From a gamma proteobacterium symbiont of Ctena orbiculata (GTDB lineage Bacteria > Pseudomonadota > Gammaproteobacteria > Chromatiales > Chromatiaceae): DNA of 64,000 bases. The position numbers and the translations under genes are program-made. Of this stretch, positions 1 through 8,994 are shown piece after piece (position 1 is the first letter of the stretch; each line of letters starts with the position of its first letter). A model generated the notes under the pieces. That model did no database searches and was not told where the DNA came from. It saw only the letters and a list, made by a program, of their open reading frames with translations. The DNA lies in the NCBI GenBank assembly GCA_003058495.1, contig QBVC01000012.1, positions 1 to 64,000 of the forward strand, read 5' to 3'.

Positions 1-80
1 CTGAAATCACAGAGATCTTTCTCGGTCTTGATGCTTTTTGCCGCTTGCGCGGCCAGGGCCTGCAGTTCCTTCTTGTTCAT
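1..80 (-). CDS. IS256-family transposase, N-terminal fragment
   Basis: Only the first 26 codons are present, because the frame runs off the left edge. The peptide begins MNKKELQALAAQAAKSIKTE and continues KDLCDF, which matches the N-terminus typical of IS256 (mutator-type, DDE) transposases, where a conserved alanine/lysine-rich helix precedes the 'LTVEAAL' region. An AGGGAG ribosome binding site lies 8-9 bases upstream of the ATG at 78-80. The family call rests on this short stretch alone; the DDE catalytic core is not visible. Confidence 0.6.
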   Translation of the reverse strand, partial: MNKKELQALAAQAAKSIKTEKDLCDF

Positions 81-140
81 ATGCCTATCTCCCTTCAGAG
101 GTTAATGATAGGCAGATACACAATCTAATTTACAGTCCCA
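1..140 (-). mobile_element. IS256-family insertion sequence, 5' end only
   Basis: This is the upstream end of an insertion sequence whose body lies left of the window. The transposase reading frame begins at 80. The element's terminus is placed near 140 because the disrupted helicase frame keeps a plausible sequence up to there and then turns into GGGACTGTAAATTAGATTG on the minus strand, which resembles IS256-type termini (an A/T-rich stretch with TTGTGTA). The exact end and the target duplication cannot be fixed without the other end. Confidence 0.6.
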
Positions 141-368
141 TTGAGCAATCAATAGTCCTACTAACGTCTTTCCTGCGCCTGTGTTGAGAACAACACCTAT
201 ATCTGGTTTTGAACGAGAATCATGCCACTGTCTTAACGCATCACCCTGTGCTAGCCATAGATCGTTTATTCCTGGATCTGTAACCTTGAGTTTTTGGAAA
301 AGCTTAATAGGGTCAACAGCAAGTGCCCCTTTCCTTTTTGATCTTACTTTCGTGAAATCAAATGCCAT
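141..368 (-). pseudogene. DEAD/DEAH-box helicase, truncated by IS256 insertion
   Basis: About 76 N-terminal residues of an ATP-dependent helicase are left. The fragment begins MAFDFTKVRSKRKG and contains a clear Walker A motif (NTGAGKTLVG) at roughly residues 64-73, but no DEAD/DEAH box or later motifs. After GLLIAQ the frame enters the insertion sequence and stops at 102. The start at 368 is preferred over the ATG at 374 because GAGGG sits 7 bases before it. N-terminal segments of this kind ('tDP...W...R...D.vvLNTGaGKT') occur in helicases of defence islands. It lies downstream of hsdR with a 157-base gap and is very probably inactive. Confidence 0.7.
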
Positions 369-525
369 AATCATTCCCTCGTCAGCATAACTTTAATATA
401 ATAGCCAATGCTGAATTAGTTGTTCAAAATCATCCTTAGTGCCTAGTCTTGCAAAATAGTGGATTGTTATTCGGCTATCGATTCAGACTGTTTCTGTCAG
501 ATTAGAATTTTAATGCTGAGCATTA

Positions 526-3500
526 TCATTTCTGAGAATTTTCTGAGGTGAGCCCTGAAAAATTAGATCGCTTCAACATCTCGTAAAGCAACCCCAGAAA
601 AATTCCTCTAGCTCCTTCATCAGACAGCAGCCGTGTGGCCATTTTCTCGTGGGAAGTCATAGCTTCTACTATGGCCTCAATAGCAGCATCTGGGAGGTCG
701 GCCTTGAGTGCCTGCTCCTTAGTGTTGTTCAGTACCTGGGCCATCACTGTTTCGTTACCACGCAGTTTTTCGCTGATGTGGGTAGCGAACATCACTTTAT
801 CATCCTCGGTGATCTCTTCGCCGAACAGGTCGTTCAGTTTTTCAATCAGTTCAGAAAGGAAGGCACGCTCCCTGTCACGACCCTCGGCAGTACCAACACC
901 GGTTGCGGGTCGCAGTGACTTATATTCGCCAGTTTCTTCACCGATGCCTTGGAGTTGACCCTTGGATTTAATTCCGAAATGGGTCATCTGAAGACCCTTG
1001 AGGTCGATCTCTTCAGGATTGATGCCTTTTAGTCTATTGCGTAGCAGACGGGCATAGCCGGCAAAAGCCTCCAGGTCGGGGTCGCTGAACTCGATGAGTT
1101 GGGAGATGTATTCGTACATGCGCACGAATTTGGTGAGTCCTTCCTTGAACTTGAGCAGGCTGTCGCGCTCCTTGGCTTGTTCGGCGCGGTTCAGATCGGC
1201 TTGCTGTTTGCCCTGTTCATCTCCTGCCTCATGGCAGCGTTGAAACTCCCGTTCCCAGCGCTCGATTGCTTCGTTGAGGGATTTCAGGCGTGAGTTGAAG
1301 CGCTCCGTGGCTGGGTCGGTGATCGACAACAGCTTAGCCTGGCGCGGCTCCTGTCGGGTTACCTCTTCGCCGAACTGGCGAATTTCTTCGGGGCGGTAGA
1401 TGAACATCTGGTCTAGATGCTCCTTGATGTCATAGACAATATTGGGGTCCTGGACATCTTCAATGCTGGCATCCCGGTAGAAGAGGCGGAAGGCGTCGAG
1501 GATCTCTTGGGGCTCGTTGACGAAGTCGATGACGTAGGTTCGGTCCTTGCCCGCATAGGTCCGGTTGAGGCGAGAGAGAGTCTGCACCGCATCGACCCCG
1601 GAGATCTTCTTGTCCAGGTACATGGCCACCAGCTTGGGTTGGTCGAAACCGGTCTGGAACTTGTTGGCCACCAGCATCACCCGATACTGTTGGGTATCGA
1701 ACACCTTACGCAGATCCTGTCCCTTTACATCGGGGTTGAGGTTGTTCTCGTCGAACTCCTCGCCTTCCAGTGCCGGGTCTACATCGGCGCCGGGCACCTT
1801 GCCTGAAAAGGCGACCAGGGCATGGATGCCTTCAATGCTGTGATCTTTCATATAGCGGTCGAAAGCGAGCTTGTATTTCACCGCCGACGCGCGGGAGGAG
1901 GTGACCACCATCGCCTTGGCCTGGCCATTGAGCAAATGGGCGACAGTGGTGCGGAAGTGTTCGATGATGAACTCCACCTTCTGGGTAACGTTGGTGGGGT
2001 GCAGGCTCAGCCAACGGGCCAGGGATCGCTTGGCCTGCTTGCTGTCTACCCGCTCGTCGTCCTCCACCGCCTGGCCCAGGCGGAAGGCGGTCTTGTAAGC
2101 GGTGTAGTTCTGCAAAACATCGAGGATAAAGCCTTCCTCAATCGCCTGCTGCATGGTGTAGATATGGAATGGCTTGGGGGGATTGTCCTTACTCACTGGC
2201 TGGGTCGGGTCAGCCGGCCGGCCGAACAGGGTCAGGGTTGAGTGCTTGGGAGTGGCGGTAAAGGCAAAGTAGGAGACGTTAGGGGGAAACTTGCGTACTG
2301 CCTGTAACCGCTCCAGGATCTCCTCGGCGGTCATGCTCGCCATCTCCTCCTCCTTGTCCAGGGCCAGCACCGCTCGCAGCTTGCTGGCCGATGCGCCTGT
2401 CTGGGAGGTATGGGCCTCATCGATGATGACCGCGAAGCTGCGGTCCTTCAGCGAGGTCTCGGCGAGGATCGCCTCCATGGCGTAGGGGAAGGTCTGCAGG
2501 GTCACCACCACGATGGGGGTGTTGCTCAACAGGGCCTCGGCCAACTGCTGGCTCTTGGGCAGGGGGCTGGTCTCCCGGTCGATGGCCTTGACCACGCCGG
2601 TCTGGTGATCGATCTGCTGGATGGCGTCCTGCAACTGGGCGTCGAGCACCGTGCGATCGGTGATGACGATGACCGTGTCGAAATACTTCTCCCCCTCAGG
2701 TTGGCGCAGCCGGATCAGCTCGTGACAGGTCCAGGAGATGGAGTTGGTCTTGCCGGAACCGGCGCTGTGCTGAATCAGGTAGCGCTGCCCCGGTCCCTCT
2801 TCACGTACCGTGCCGATCAGGTTGGTCACCGACTCCCACTGATGGTGGCGGGGAAAGATCATGGTCTCCGCCCAGTAGGAGCGGCCATCGGCGTGCTGCT
2901 TCTCCTTGCGCTCCAAAAGCATGAAGCGGTGGAGAATACGCAGCCAGTTGTCCGGCGCCAGGATCTGCTCCCACCAGTAGGCTACCGAATACCTATCATC
3001 CTGGGCGGGCGGATTACCCGGCCTGCCGTCGTCACCCTGGTTGAAGGGCAGGAAGAAGGTCTTGGCCCCTGACAGCCGGGTGGTCATGAAGATCTCGGAG
3101 GTGGAGACGGCGAAGTGGACCAGGGCCCCGCGCTTGAAGGTGAGCAGGGGAAAGGTGAGCCCGGTTTGCTTATCCTTGGGTTGGCGGTCGGCGCGGTATT
3201 GGTGGATGGCCGAATTCACCGATTGGGTAAAGTCCGACTTCAGCTCCGCCGTGGCCACCGGGATGCCGTTGATGAAAAAGGCCAGGTCCAAGGCCCACTC
3301 CCGGTCCGGCGCATACTTGAGCTGGCGCACCACCCGCAGGCGGTTCTTGCGGTAGCGATCGATCACCCGCTCGTTGCGCGCGTCCTCCGGCAGGGATTGG
3401 CAGAGGGTCAGCTTGCCGCTACCGACGACATTGATGCCGCGACGAATCACCTCCAGAGTGCCTTGGGTTTCCAGGGCCTTCACCAATCGGTCGAGGACGA

Positions 3501-3699
3501 TCTTCTCGGTCGCCGCGCCGTTAAGCTTCTCCAGCTTGGCCCAGGCCTCCGGTTGGGCGGATTGGAGATAGCCGATGACATCTTCGGCGTAGAGCGCCCG
3601 TGGACGGTCGTAGCGGTCGGCTTCACCTACCAGCCAGCCGTGGTTGCCTAGGTAATCGACGATGAAGTCTTCGAAGTGGTATTCCTTGTGTGCGTCCAT
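526..3699 (-). CDS. hsdR: Type I restriction enzyme, R (endonuclease/translocase) subunit
   Basis: This is the motor and nuclease subunit of a type I restriction-modification complex (R2M2S), which translocates and cuts unmodified DNA. At 1057 residues it is full length. An N-terminal PD-(D/E)XK nuclease is visible (D138, then AELK with E152 and K154). It is followed by a superfamily 2 helicase with Walker A HSAGSGKT (about 311-318), DEAH (427-430) and TATPK (about 481-485), and by a C-terminal helical region that binds the methylase core. AAAGGA precedes the ATG by 8 bases. Only 11 bases separate it from hsdS, so the two are co-transcribed. All key motifs are intact. Confidence 0.95.
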   Translation of the reverse strand: MDAHKEYHFEDFIVDYLGNHGWLVGEADRYDRPRALYAEDVIGYLQSAQPEAWAKLEKLNGAATEKIVLDRLVKALETQGTLEVIRRGINVVGSGKLTLCQSLPEDARNERVIDRYRKNRLRVVRQLKYAPDREWALDLAFFINGIPVATAELKSDFTQSVNSAIHQYRADRQPKDKQTGLTFPLLTFKRGALVHFAVSTSEIFMTTRLSGAKTFFLPFNQGDDGRPGNPPAQDDRYSVAYWWEQILAPDNWLRILHRFMLLERKEKQHADGRSYWAETMIFPRHHQWESVTNLIGTVREEGPGQRYLIQHSAGSGKTNSISWTCHELIRLRQPEGEKYFDTVIVITDRTVLDAQLQDAIQQIDHQTGVVKAIDRETSPLPKSQQLAEALLSNTPIVVVTLQTFPYAMEAILAETSLKDRSFAVIIDEAHTSQTGASASKLRAVLALDKEEEMASMTAEEILERLQAVRKFPPNVSYFAFTATPKHSTLTLFGRPADPTQPVSKDNPPKPFHIYTMQQAIEEGFILDVLQNYTAYKTAFRLGQAVEDDERVDSKQAKRSLARWLSLHPTNVTQKVEFIIEHFRTTVAHLLNGQAKAMVVTSSRASAVKYKLAFDRYMKDHSIEGIHALVAFSGKVPGADVDPALEGEEFDENNLNPDVKGQDLRKVFDTQQYRVMLVANKFQTGFDQPKLVAMYLDKKISGVDAVQTLSRLNRTYAGKDRTYVIDFVNEPQEILDAFRLFYRDASIEDVQDPNIVYDIKEHLDQMFIYRPEEIRQFGEEVTRQEPRQAKLLSITDPATERFNSRLKSLNEAIERWEREFQRCHEAGDEQGKQQADLNRAEQAKERDSLLKFKEGLTKFVRMYEYISQLIEFSDPDLEAFAGYARLLRNRLKGINPEEIDLKGLQMTHFGIKSKGQLQGIGEETGEYKSLRPATGVGTAEGRDRERAFLSELIEKLNDLFGEEITEDDKVMFATHISEKLRGNETVMAQVLNNTKEQALKADLPDAAIEAIVEAMTSHEKMATRLLSDEGARGIFLGLLYEMLKRSNFSGLTSENSQK

Positions 3700-3710
3700 G
3701 TCGGGTTCCT

Positions 3711-5003
3711 TTAGGCGAGGTTTCGGACGTCGATTTGGCCGGTAACGGCGGCGGTGATGAGGGTAGAGCGGTACTCTTGTAGTAATTCGATACTTTTTTC
3801 TGCTCCGCGAATTATTTTAAAAACATTTGCCAGGAAGTTATCCAAGTACTTACGTATCAAAAGCCTTTCTTCAAAGGGCGGGCAAGCAAAACATATATTC
3901 TCGATGCTTTCTGGCGAGATATTTGGCTGGTTTGTAGCAGTCAGGCTGTTTTCAAAAGCTGAAACAAAAGGCGTTGACCGGGCCACATACGACAAGTACT
4001 CATTCTCAAAATTGCATGTCGGAGGGATAAAGCCAACTCTTTGGTTAACTAAGCATGCCTCTTCACGATCAAGAATCGCCACTTTCACACCGCCACTAAT
4101 GATTGGTCGAGTCATCGCAAACACCAAGGCCCCTGATGGTGCAATAAACTCTTTGTGCTCAGTTAGATAGGTCACCGGTAAAAACGACGAGTCAGACCAA
4201 TCGAAATGGAGATGACTAACATTTGTTATTTTAATTACAGGGACACCCTCATCAGTGAAATCAGTACTCTTAAACGCATACCCACCAATTACTTTCCCAT
4301 AATGCTTTACTCTTTTGATATCCCAATGCTCCGGCACCTCCCCCAACCACTCAACGCCGGAGTCCTTCATCGGCACATTAGGATCGAGGCCCTTGGTCAC
4401 CGCCTGGGTAATCACCGCCTGCCGCTTCTCCTTGAGCAGCTCGATCAGGTGCTGCTTCTTCTCGATCAGCGCGTCGATGCGGGTGGTTTCGCGGTCGAGG
4501 AAGGTGGAGATGGCCTGTTGTTCATTAAGCGAGGGTATGGGAATATTGATGGACTTCATGTCCGAATACTTTGTACTCCATAGGTCATCAACAATACCCT
4601 TACCAAAACGATAGAACTCCTCCTGAAACCACTTACTTCTAAGTAGATGGTGGATATATGCTCCATCTAGACCGTTTGGCTTAAGTACAATACTGATTAG
4701 CGATACTGACCCGTCCAACGTCGATAATCCTGATGAACCTTTGCGGTCTGACCGACTGTTGATAACGAAGTCGCCTTTACAGACTTTTTTACGATTGTCC
4801 CCGGCATCTGTCTTCGCTGCAGTCTCCAATTGAGGAACAATCCCATTCATTGTCACAGAAAGTGGCGGATAGTCCTTATCACTGACTTTTTCATTTCTTT
4901 CTGAAAAGAACTGACCTAATCGAACGTATTGCCAGGACTTCGGTATCGAAGGAAGCCATTTGCTATATGTGTCTTGATAAGTTGAATATTTATTGTATTC
5001 CAT
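3711..5003 (-). CDS. hsdS: Type I restriction enzyme, S (specificity) subunit
   Basis: The protein recognises the bipartite DNA target for both methylation and restriction. Its 430 residues show the usual layout. Target-recognition domain 1 covers about 1-165, and a conserved helical spacer follows (LNEQQAISTFLDRETTRIDA through LIELLKEKRQAVI, about 160-200). A linker ending in PEHW leads to target-recognition domain 2 (about 225-375), and a second conserved helix region ends in LITAAVTGQIDV. The recognition domains are more AT-rich than their neighbours, as is common for exchanged modules. It starts 9 bases after the nuclease gene, has no strong ribosome binding site and is likely translationally coupled. 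The sequence recognised cannot be predicted by eye. Confidence 0.93.
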   Translation of the reverse strand: MEYNKYSTYQDTYSKWLPSIPKSWQYVRLGQFFSERNEKVSDKDYPPLSVTMNGIVPQLETAAKTDAGDNRKKVCKGDFVINSRSDRKGSSGLSTLDGSVSLISIVLKPNGLDGAYIHHLLRSKWFQEEFYRFGKGIVDDLWSTKYSDMKSINIPIPSLNEQQAISTFLDRETTRIDALIEKKQHLIELLKEKRQAVITQAVTKGLDPNVPMKDSGVEWLGEVPEHWDIKRVKHYGKVIGGYAFKSTDFTDEGVPVIKITNVSHLHFDWSDSSFLPVTYLTEHKEFIAPSGALVFAMTRPIISGGVKVAILDREEACLVNQRVGFIPPTCNFENEYLSYVARSTPFVSAFENSLTATNQPNISPESIENICFACPPFEERLLIRKYLDNFLANVFKIIRGAEKSIELLQEYRSTLITAAVTGQIDVRNLA

Positions 5004-5012
5004 ACTATATTT

Positions 5013-5915
5013 CTACGCAGATTCGTAGCTTTTAAGGAAGAGTGACTTTGCCTTCTCAAGCTCTTCGCTATTACGAATCTTGATCTCCAGCTCCCCGGTG
5101 CCATAGTGGCCTATATTACGCACGTCGCGAGTGAAACCCTTTTCCAAGGTGATGCTATCCGGATTTACATTGATATAGCAGGTGATGCACCCTTTGTTAG
5201 GATGGGGTTCCAGGCAAGTGAAGTTCTTGATGCGCTTGAAGGCGACATAGTGCTTGAGGGTCTTTACCTGAATATCGTCGCCAAGTGCCAGCAGGTAAGC
5301 GCGTAACTCTTCATATAGATCGGCAAGCGATCCTGTCAGTTCCTCGACAGTCTGGCTGACGGTTTTGGTCAGAACGGTTGTTCCGCCCTCGGTGACTACT
5401 GTGGGTGCTGCACTGATAGCATTGACTAGCTCCAGTAGAAGCAGCTCGTCACCAAAACGGCGGTAGCGCATCAGCTCAATATTGCGGTTGATCTGCTGCA
5501 CGGCGTGCTCGTCATATCGGGTATAGCCACCCGCAATGCACAGCAGACGCGGTGCGGACCAGTCGATGGCGTCGGCCGCCTCCTGCCCCAGTTGTTTCAT
5601 TACCATCAGCTCGAACTCCGCCCTGTGGTCGAGCAGCCAGTCGAGATAGTAGAGCCCCTGGTTGATGACGTTCTCGTTGGTGGTGCGCTTGTACTCGATG
5701 ATGACCGGGTTGCCGTTCTCATCCAGCCCCAGGGTGTCGATACGTCCCCCGTGCTTGGGGCCGGTGCTGTATTCGCTGGCGAGGAAGCGGATGCCCAGCA
5801 GGGTCTCCAGGTTCTGTTCCATCTGGGTCTGTAGGGACTTCTCCAGCGCCACGGCGGTGCCTGGGATTTCCTCAGCCTGTTGGCCACTCATGCGGAAGAG
5901 TTTGATGTCGCTCAT
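5013..5915 (-). CDS. PD-(D/E)XK nuclease-like protein with DUF5655 C-terminal domain
   Basis: A 300-residue protein embedded between abi and hsdS. The N-terminal half carries a nuclease core: GGRIDTLGLDENGNPVIIEYKR-type spacing gives D60, E74 and K76, the classic D...ExK triad. The C-terminal 90 residues (AFKRIKNFTCLEP ... TRDVRNIGHYGTGELEI) match the DUF5655 pattern found in many predicted nucleases. The start at 5915 has AGGAG five bases upstream and overlaps the abi stop in an ATGA. An in-frame ATG at 5930 has no better signal. Its role is unknown: it may be an accessory nuclease of the restriction system or a partner of Abi. Confidence 0.8.
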   Translation of the reverse strand: MSDIKLFRMSGQQAEEIPGTAVALEKSLQTQMEQNLETLLGIRFLASEYSTGPKHGGRIDTLGLDENGNPVIIEYKRTTNENVINQGLYYLDWLLDHRAEFELMVMKQLGQEAADAIDWSAPRLLCIAGGYTRYDEHAVQQINRNIELMRYRRFGDELLLLELVNAISAAPTVVTEGGTTVLTKTVSQTVEELTGSLADLYEELRAYLLALGDDIQVKTLKHYVAFKRIKNFTCLEPHPNKGCITCYINVNPDSITLEKGFTRDVRNIGHYGTGELEIKIRNSEELEKAKSLFLKSYESA

Positions 5916-6847
5916 GGGGTCTCCTGCCATACAGGCGCCCAGATCGATCGGTCGGCAAAATCTTCGGGAAAGCCCATATGCCGGGTTCTGATGCCATGGT
6001 GTTCTATCAAGGCTTTAAGGCGGTGCTTCCATCGATTACCGGGGCTGATCAGGTCCATTAGATAGGCTAGCATGACCAGTGTGTTATAGATTCGGCGTGG
6101 TGCCTGGTTCGGGTCTGGTCCGAAATCGAAACACCCGGTCAGCTCTGGTGGTTTGGTGCGCGGCAGTTGCATGGTTAATGTTAACTCACTGTTCCACAGG
6201 CGGCCATGATGGGCGCAGAGGTTTCGAATCACTGTGAGGTGGTGCAGAAATGAAGTCAGTACGCCTTCGTCCAGGCCATAGACTTTGGCGATTTTTGCCT
6301 TGGTAGATATGTGCTTCAGATTGGATAGCCAATGGGAGAACTGACCGAGTGTCATGATTCCCACGATGGCCCAGATGGGTGGCAGGTCAGGCTCTTTGTA
6401 TTTCTTTTTATAGTGGCGTATGTAGCGCTCTTTACTTCGTTCAAACTCGCTGGCGATTTCAGCCAGACTGCGGCCATATTGGCGATGGCCTTGGAACAGA
6501 CCTGACTTTAGGTAGGCATGGGGACCATCACTATGGGCGAGCACATCGACCCATTGGTTACGAATTGAAATCTCAATCCGTTCGATCGCATCGTTGATGA
6601 GGAGTCGCAGTTCCCGATCGAAGGTGTAGAGGTTCAGTACCTGGTCGAATGTGGTTCCCGGCTTAAATAGGTGTTGGCCATTGGATGATGGGTCGGCCTC
6701 GAAGGGCATCCAATAACCGCGAAGTCGATAGTAGCCGATATGCGTGAGATAAAAGCGGGTTGTATCGGGATCGGGGATTTCCATACCCCGGGTTGATAGT
6801 TGGTCGAGCTGTTGCTCAATGGTGGTCGGCGTCTTTTCGAACTTCAT
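5912..6847 (-). CDS. Abi_2/AbiF-type abortive infection protein (HEPN)
   Basis: A 311-residue member of the AbiD/AbiF (Abi_2) family, whose members block phage growth and are thought to be HEPN ribonucleases. Family hallmarks are visible: IGYYRLRGYW near residue 37, YTFDRELRLLINDAIERIEI near 74-93, and RNLCAHHGRLWN at 208-219, which supplies the HEPN R-x4-H motif (R208, H213). Its upstream region holds a promoter and a structured RNA with a terminator-like end, so its expression may depend on read-through. The stop overlaps the next gene's ATG by four bases. Its precise target is not visible. Confidence 0.9.
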   Translation of the reverse strand: MKFEKTPTTIEQQLDQLSTRGMEIPDPDTTRFYLTHIGYYRLRGYWMPFEADPSSNGQHLFKPGTTFDQVLNLYTFDRELRLLINDAIERIEISIRNQWVDVLAHSDGPHAYLKSGLFQGHRQYGRSLAEIASEFERSKERYIRHYKKKYKEPDLPPIWAIVGIMTLGQFSHWLSNLKHISTKAKIAKVYGLDEGVLTSFLHHLTVIRNLCAHHGRLWNSELTLTMQLPRTKPPELTGCFDFGPDPNQAPRRIYNTLVMLAYLMDLISPGNRWKHRLKALIEHHGIRTRHMGFPEDFADRSIWAPVWQETP

Positions 6848-6858
6848 GCCGGCCCCGG

Positions 6859-6919
6859 AAAAAAGTAACCCGCCGGTTTGAGGGTACTCCGAAGAGCATA
6901 GCCTTGGCGGGTGTTGTTG
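6859..6919 (-). ncRNA. Candidate structured RNA upstream of abi (abiF-RNA-like)
   Basis: On the minus strand an outer 7-bp stem pairs ACCCGCC (6912-6906) with GGCGGGT (6874-6868). Inside it a hairpin TGCTC-TTCG-GAGTA carries a classic C(UUCG)G tetraloop, with single-stranded flanks AAGGC and CCCTCAAACC. The outer stem is followed by TTAC and six T (6864-6859), so the RNA ends like a rho-independent terminator. A sigma70-type promoter ends 6 bases upstream. An 'abiF RNA' motif located upstream of abiF-type genes is known from comparative genomics, and position and shape agree. The covariance match itself is not tested here. Confidence 0.65.
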
Positions 6920-6925
6920 ATTTTA

Positions 6926-6954
6926 ATGGTAAGCAAACTTACCCATGGCGTCAA
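6926..6954 (-). promoter_or_regulatory. Sigma70-type promoter for the abi RNA/operon
   Basis: On the minus strand TTGACG (6954-6949, 5 of 6) is followed after 17 bases by TACCAT (6931-6926, 4 of 6). The predicted start falls near 6919, just at the first base of the structured RNA. It lies downstream of the hsdM stop and can drive RNA, abi, nuclease, hsdS and hsdR. Confidence 0.6.
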
Positions 6955-7038
6955 GTGGACTTTACAAATCAAGGTAGTGTCAGCAAAATGAGCCATTAAT
7001 ATAATCCTTTGTTTTATAATGATAATTCCATAACTAAA

Positions 7039-8994
7039 CTATGTAGTCACCTCACCCAGAAGCGACATGATTTCCTGCTCCACCTGCTTCAGCTCGGCGT
7101 CGATCTCGGCCAGGGGGCGGGGTGGCTGGTATTTGTAGAAGTAGCGGTTGAAGTTAATTTCATAGCCGACGATGCCGACCTCGCCGTCCTTTTCATCCCG
7201 CTTGCCAGTGTCAATCCAGGCGTCGGGTACATGGGGGGTAACCTCACGGGCAAAGTAAGTCTCTATGTCTTCGTTTAGGGGGACATTTTCGTTGTCGCGT
7301 AGGTCTGGGTTGGGATCAATGGCGCCCTTGGTCATGCAGACCTCGGCTTCAGGATCGTGCTCGCTGAGGTGCTTTTGCAGGATCTTCTTCTCGGGTGCGC
7401 TGAGCTTGCTGCTGAGTTGTTTGTTGACTGCCATGAAGAAGTCACTTCGCGAGGGATGTTTCTTCTTTCTCATGTTGGCTAAAATTGCCAGTATCTCTTC
7501 TTGGCGCTCTCCACTGAGTTTGCTCCACCCCTTATCTGCCTGAAGCGCGTCGCGGCGCAACTTGTCCTTCGGATAGAAGGCAAGCTGCAGGGGGCGTTCG
7601 ACGGTGATGCGCCGATAGCCGAAGTCGGTAGTGGCGAAGATCTTTGAGGTCTCGGTTTTTTTGAAGGCATCGCGCTTACGTTCGATGTCTGCGATCTGTT
7701 TGTCTGTGATATAGCGGCGTTTGCTGCCGAGGCTCTTGCGCATGGAGGTCCACTGGCTGGTGGCGTCGATCAGCTGCACCTTGCCTTTGCGGCGCTTCTC
7801 CTTGTGGTTGCTGAGAACCCAGATGTAGGTGGCAATGCCGGTGTTGTAGAAGAGATCGGTGGGCAGCGCGACGATCGCTTCCAGCCAGTCGTTCTCCAGA
7901 ATCCAGCGACGGATCTCGGATTCACCGGAACCAGCCCCACCAGTGAAGAGGGGAGAGCCGTTGAGGACGATGCCGATACGGGTGCCGCCTCCGTTGTCGC
8001 TACGTTTGGAGAGCAGGTGCATGAGGAACAGCAGGGAGCCGTCGGAAACCCTCGGCAGGCCGGGGCCGAAACGGCCGTCATGCCCTTTGTAACGGTGTTC
8101 GTCGGAGACGGCCTTCTGGACCTTCTTCCAATCTACGCCGAAGGGCGGATTGGCGAGGCAGTAGTTGAACTGCTCGAAGGGCAGTTGGTCATCACTCAGG
8201 GTGTTACCGAAATGGAGATTCTTGGGGTCGTACCCTTTGACCATCATATCTGCCATGGCGATGGCAAAGGACTCCGGGTTGAGTTCCTGGCCGAAAGGGA
8301 CGATGCGTGCCTTGTTGGTCCATTCGTGAACCTGCTCGATGCCGGAGGCGAGGAATCCGCCTGTGCCGCAGCAGGGGTCGTATATGGTGCGCACCACACC
8401 TTCTCCAGTTAGTACCTCCTGATCAGGGGCAAAGATCAGGGTGGTAGCCAGGCGCACAACGTCGCGGGGGGTGAAGTATTCACCTGCGGTATCGTTTGCA
8501 CTCTCGGCAAAGCGCCGGATCAGCTCTTCGAAGACCAGGCCCATTTCATGGTTCGAGATGGCCTGGGGGTGGAGGTCGATTCCGGCGAACTTCTGCACCA
8601 CTAAGTAGAGCAGGTTGGCATCGACCAGTCGGTCGAGCCAGATGGGGAAGTTGAAATAGTCGAAGATCTGGCGGGTGTTTTCGCTGAATTTGGAGAGGTA
8701 GTCCTCTAGATTTGCCCGGGTCTCGGTTTCGCCTAGATTGGATAGTTGGTATTTAGAAGTGTTGTAGTAGCGATGGCCTGAAACTTTCGGCAGAACGGTG
8801 TCGAGCTCAATACTGGAGTCCTTCAGTTTGGTGTGGCGTTTGAGCACGGCTTCCCGGGTGGGTTCCAATACACACTCAAGACGCCTTAATAAGGTAAACG
8901 GCAGGATTACCCTGCCAAATTCGGATCGCTTGAAATCGCCGCGCAGAAGGTCGGCCACCGACCAGATGAAGCCGGCAAGGTTCTGCTGATTCAA
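7039..8994 (-). CDS. hsdM: Type I restriction enzyme, M (adenine-N6 methyltransferase) subunit
   Basis: S-adenosylmethionine-dependent N6-adenine methylase that protects host DNA and forms the M2S core with HsdS. It has 651 residues. The N-terminal helical domain ([35 protein letters not shown]) precedes the catalytic domain, with AdoMet motif [11 protein letters not shown] (206-215) and catalytic NPPF (282-285). The start is TTG at 8994 with GGGAG seven bases upstream. A 191-base gap containing the promoter-RNA module separates it from abi, and hsdS lies two genes further on. That separation of M from S is unusual. Confidence 0.95.
   Translation of the reverse strand: MNQQNLAGFIWSVADLLRGDFKRSEFGRVILPFTLLRRLECVLEPTREAVLKRHTKLKDSSIELDTVLPKVSGHRYYNTSKYQLSNLGETETRANLEDYLSKFSENTRQIFDYFNFPIWLDRLVDANLLYLVVQKFAGIDLHPQAISNHEMGLVFEELIRRFAESANDTAGEYFTPRDVVRLATTLIFAPDQEVLTGEGVVRTIYDPCCGTGGFLASGIEQVHEWTNKARIVPFGQELNPESFAIAMADMMVKGYDPKNLHFGNTLSDDQLPFEQFNYCLANPPFGVDWKKVQKAVSDEHRYKGHDGRFGPGLPRVSDGSLLFLMHLLSKRSDNGGGTRIGIVLNGSPLFTGGAGSGESEIRRWILENDWLEAIVALPTDLFYNTGIATYIWVLSNHKEKRRKGKVQLIDATSQWTSMRKSLGSKRRYITDKQIADIERKRDAFKKTETSKIFATTDFGYRRITVERPLQLAFYPKDKLRRDALQADKGWSKLSGERQEEILAILANMRKKKHPSRSDFFMAVNKQLSSKLSAPEKKILQKHLSEHDPEAEVCMTKGAIDPNPDLRDNENVPLNEDIETYFAREVTPHVPDAWIDTGKRDEKDGEVGIVGYEINFNRYFYKYQPPRPLAEIDAELKQVEQEIMSLLGEVTT

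Noticed and set aside
1822-3651. Several long plus-strand open frames across hsdR
   Set aside because: They are antisense to an intact hsdR with all motifs, have low-complexity composition and no ribosome binding sites.
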